Assembly: GCA_012267415.1 (NCBI GenBank)
Contig: JAAXGN010000017.1
Coordinates: forward strand, 62,001 to 126,000
Source: Candidatus Poribacteria bacterium
Lineage (GTDB): Bacteria > Poribacteria > WGA-4E > WGA-3G
Direction: 5' to 3'
Length of the DNA stretch: 64,000 nucleotides
The position numbers and the translations under genes were made by a program. The first letter of the stretch is position 1, and each line of letters begins with the position of its first letter. Under the pieces are notes generated by a model. That model was not told where the DNA came from. It worked only from the letters and a program-made list of their open reading frames with translations, and searched no databases. This document shows, piece after piece, positions 62,497 to 64,000 of the stretch.

Positions 62497-63360
62497 ATGA
62501 GAACGCACCTGACAATAGGTATTTCTCTATTACCCTTGCTGTTTTTTTGTCTATGTTTTTCTATAATTGGTTGTGTTACCAAGAATTATGGACAAGAGGT
62601 ATTCACAGATAAGAGTACATTTCTCTCACATCTGGAAACCTTACAAGCAAGATACGCTCTAACAAGCACGTTGAAAACAAAGGAGATGAGGGTTACCATT
62701 CAAGAAGCAGATCAGGAACCTGATGAACTTCGGGAATTGCTTTGGTACAAGAAAACTGACGATGGTGATAATCTATTACATATTCAGGCGTTAGGTGCTT
62801 TCAACGATCCAAGAGCAGTGGCAATTGCGAACAGAGATCAGTTCCTACTTGTCTTGGTAGAAGAACAGAAAGGATACTTAGGTGAACTGTCTGATGGTGT
62901 ATTACGTAAGATTTTTGGTATAGATTTACGCGTTTCAGATGTCCTCAGTGCAGTCTTCGCTAATCCTTTCCTTGATGGACGTATTGAAAGGATAAAAGTA
63001 AAAGGTTCTGGAAATAAATTCATCGTTACACGTCCAGGTGTGGAAGTTGGACATACTGAGACCATCGTTATGTTGATACATGGGAATGAACCGCAGATCA
63101 CTGAATGGCGTATCGTTGACAAACAAGGTGCTCTTCAACAAAGTGCGTTTTTCTCTGACTACCGTGTAGTTGATGGCATACTCAGACCCCATAAGGTAGA
63201 AATCCAACGTGCACCTGAACAGACAAGGGTTGTCGTAAAAATCGGACGAGTGGAACTGAACGGTGAAATTAAGGATAGTAAATTTGAGCTTGACCCAATT
63301 ATAAATTCAGGAATTGAGATTCTACCGTTTTCAGCACTACCGGAATTAGATGATAGTTAA
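62497..63360 (+). CDS. LolA/LolB-like or DUF4292-like outer-membrane lipoprotein
   Basis: A 287-residue lipoprotein with lipobox SIIGC (Cys near 26). The rest is beta-rich with segments like LRELLWYKKTDDGDNLLHIQALGAF near 78-102 and FFSDYRVVDGILRPHKVEIQ near 230-250, resembling the incomplete-barrel fold of LolA/LolB and DUF4292 proteins. It starts directly after argD and its stop overlaps the ispE start by one base. In gammaproteobacteria lolB sits directly upstream of ispE, so a LolB-type lipoprotein-insertion role is an attractive inference. Sequence similarity to true LolB is not obvious. Confidence 0.6.
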   Translation: MRTHLTIGISLLPLLFFCLCFSIIGCVTKNYGQEVFTDKSTFLSHLETLQARYALTSTLKTKEMRVTIQEADQEPDELRELLWYKKTDDGDNLLHIQALGAFNDPRAVAIANRDQFLLVLVEEQKGYLGELSDGVLRKIFGIDLRVSDVLSAVFANPFLDGRIERIKVKGSGNKFIVTRPGVEVGHTETIVMLIHGNEPQITEWRIVDKQGALQQSAFFSDYRVVDGILRPHKVEIQRAPEQTRVVVKIGRVELNGEIKDSKFELDPIINSGIEILPFSALPELDDS

Positions 63361-64000
63361 TGCGGCAACACAGAACCTTACGGATCAGAGCACATGCAAA
63401 AATAAACCTGTTCCTCAACGTCGTTGGCAAACGCGAAGATGGATACCACAACCTTGAGACAGTTTTCCAGTCCATTGACTTGCATGATGAGATCATACTA
63501 CGCGAACGAGACAAAAAAGGTGTAGTAATTCAGTGCAACCATCCGGATGTACCATCTGATTCAAGCAACCTTGCTTATGCAGCTGCACAAGCAATAAGTA
63601 ACAGTGTGGGTGGTATCGGGGGACTTGAGATAAGGATTGAGAAACGTATTCCTGTTGCAGCAGGACTCGCTGGGGGGAGTGCAAACGCAGCTGCGGTTCT
63701 TCACGGGATTAATGAACTGTTTTCATTGGAAATAACGCAAAGTACCCTGATGCAAATTGGAAGGGAATTAGGTGCTGATGTCCCGTTCTGTCTCATCGGG
63801 GGCACAGCATTCGGAACAGGAATTGGGGACATTTTAACACCTATTTCACCATTGACAGATGTATCTCTGGTACTAATAAACCCTGGCATTTCTGTTTCCA
63901 CTTCTGACATATTTCGCAATTTGCATATTCCCTTGACAAAGCAGGCAAAAGAGAGTATAATTATTAGAAATTGTGTTGAGAAACGTGATACTGTTGGGAT
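63360..64000 (+). CDS. ispE: 4-diphosphocytidyl-2-C-methyl-D-erythritol kinase, 3' end cut off
   Basis: The first 213 codons of a GHMP kinase with no stop before the window ends. RIRAHAKINLFLNVVGKRED with DGYHNLETVFQSID after it occupies residues 8-40. The ATP-binding GHMP motif PVAAGLAGGSANAAAV starts near 98, and GADVPFC is near 140. IspE phosphorylates CDP-methylerythritol in the non-mevalonate isoprenoid pathway. The ATG (63360-63362) shares its A with the upstream TAA. Motifs and order are those of complete IspE proteins, which are about 290 residues. Confidence 0.93.
   Translation, partial: MRQHRTLRIRAHAKINLFLNVVGKREDGYHNLETVFQSIDLHDEIILRERDKKGVVIQCNHPDVPSDSSNLAYAAAQAISNSVGGIGGLEIRIEKRIPVAAGLAGGSANAAAVLHGINELFSLEITQSTLMQIGRELGADVPFCLIGGTAFGTGIGDILTPISPLTDVSLVLINPGISVSTSDIFRNLHIPLTKQAKESIIIRNCVEKRDTVG

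Overview
The window looks like a chromosomal piece of an uncultured marine or sponge-associated bacterium, most likely Candidatus Poribacteria or a close relative. The clues are the recurring C-terminal block PNYPNPFNPETWIPY...WDGRN..GE.VASGVYFY on surface proteins, dockerin-like DVN.DG.VNI.DLL repeats, many sulfatases, phytanoyl-CoA dioxygenase-like and Gfo/Idh/MocA proteins, and many short palindromic repeats. This assignment is inference from protein style; there is no rRNA marker. By eye the DNA is moderately AT-rich.

Region 1 (1-28.3 kb, almost all plus strand) is a surface and capsular-polysaccharide locus. It opens with two large secreted proteins (LRR; FG-GAP/UnbV). A FGGY-like kinase and nucleotidyltransferase pair, a flippase, an O-antigen polymerase/ligase-like protein, four sulfotransferases and an arabinofuranosidase-like hydrolase follow. 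Then come five tandem Tat-exported sulfatases, a Wzi-like outer-membrane protein, a GT4 glycosyltransferase and an initiating sugar transferase. Together they suggest a sulfated exopolysaccharide that is made, flipped, polymerised, displayed and trimmed. An IS200-like transposase flanked by palindromes interrupts it.

Region 2 (28.3-33.1 kb, minus strand) is a housekeeping operon tatA-tatC-Zn ribbon protein-pgeF-SDR plus a Gfo/Idh/MocA oxidoreductase. Region 3 (33.2-43.9 kb) holds two membrane proteins, a 1.3 kb repeat-rich intergenic stretch with a candidate structured RNA, and a tandemly duplicated three-gene cassette of unrecognised Cys-rich envelope proteins. Each cassette copy ends in a rho-independent terminator.

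Region 4 (43.9-53.4 kb) carries a subtilisin-like surface protease, an acetolactate synthase-type enzyme, mtnA and an amidohydrolase, separated by MITE-like and palindromic repeats. Region 5 (53.4-64 kb) contains two PhyH-like oxygenases, a UvrC-N-like nuclease, a DNA methyltransferase-HNH fusion between 55-bp direct repeats, a cytoplasmic sulfatase, an ArgD-like aminotransferase, a LolB-position lipoprotein and the start of ispE.

The most striking hidden content is three selenoprotein genes that ordinary gene calling splits at in-frame UGA: two lipoprotein heavy-metal-associated (HMA) proteins in which the first Cys of GMxCxxC is UGA, and a lipoprotein thioredoxin/peroxiredoxin-like protein with a UPNC active site. 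Each UGA is followed 14-17 nt later by a small hairpin with a GG(U/A) apical loop, as expected of a bacterial SECIS. The HMA pair also has a consensus promoter, a perfect 18-bp palindrome over the predicted start site, and its own terminator.
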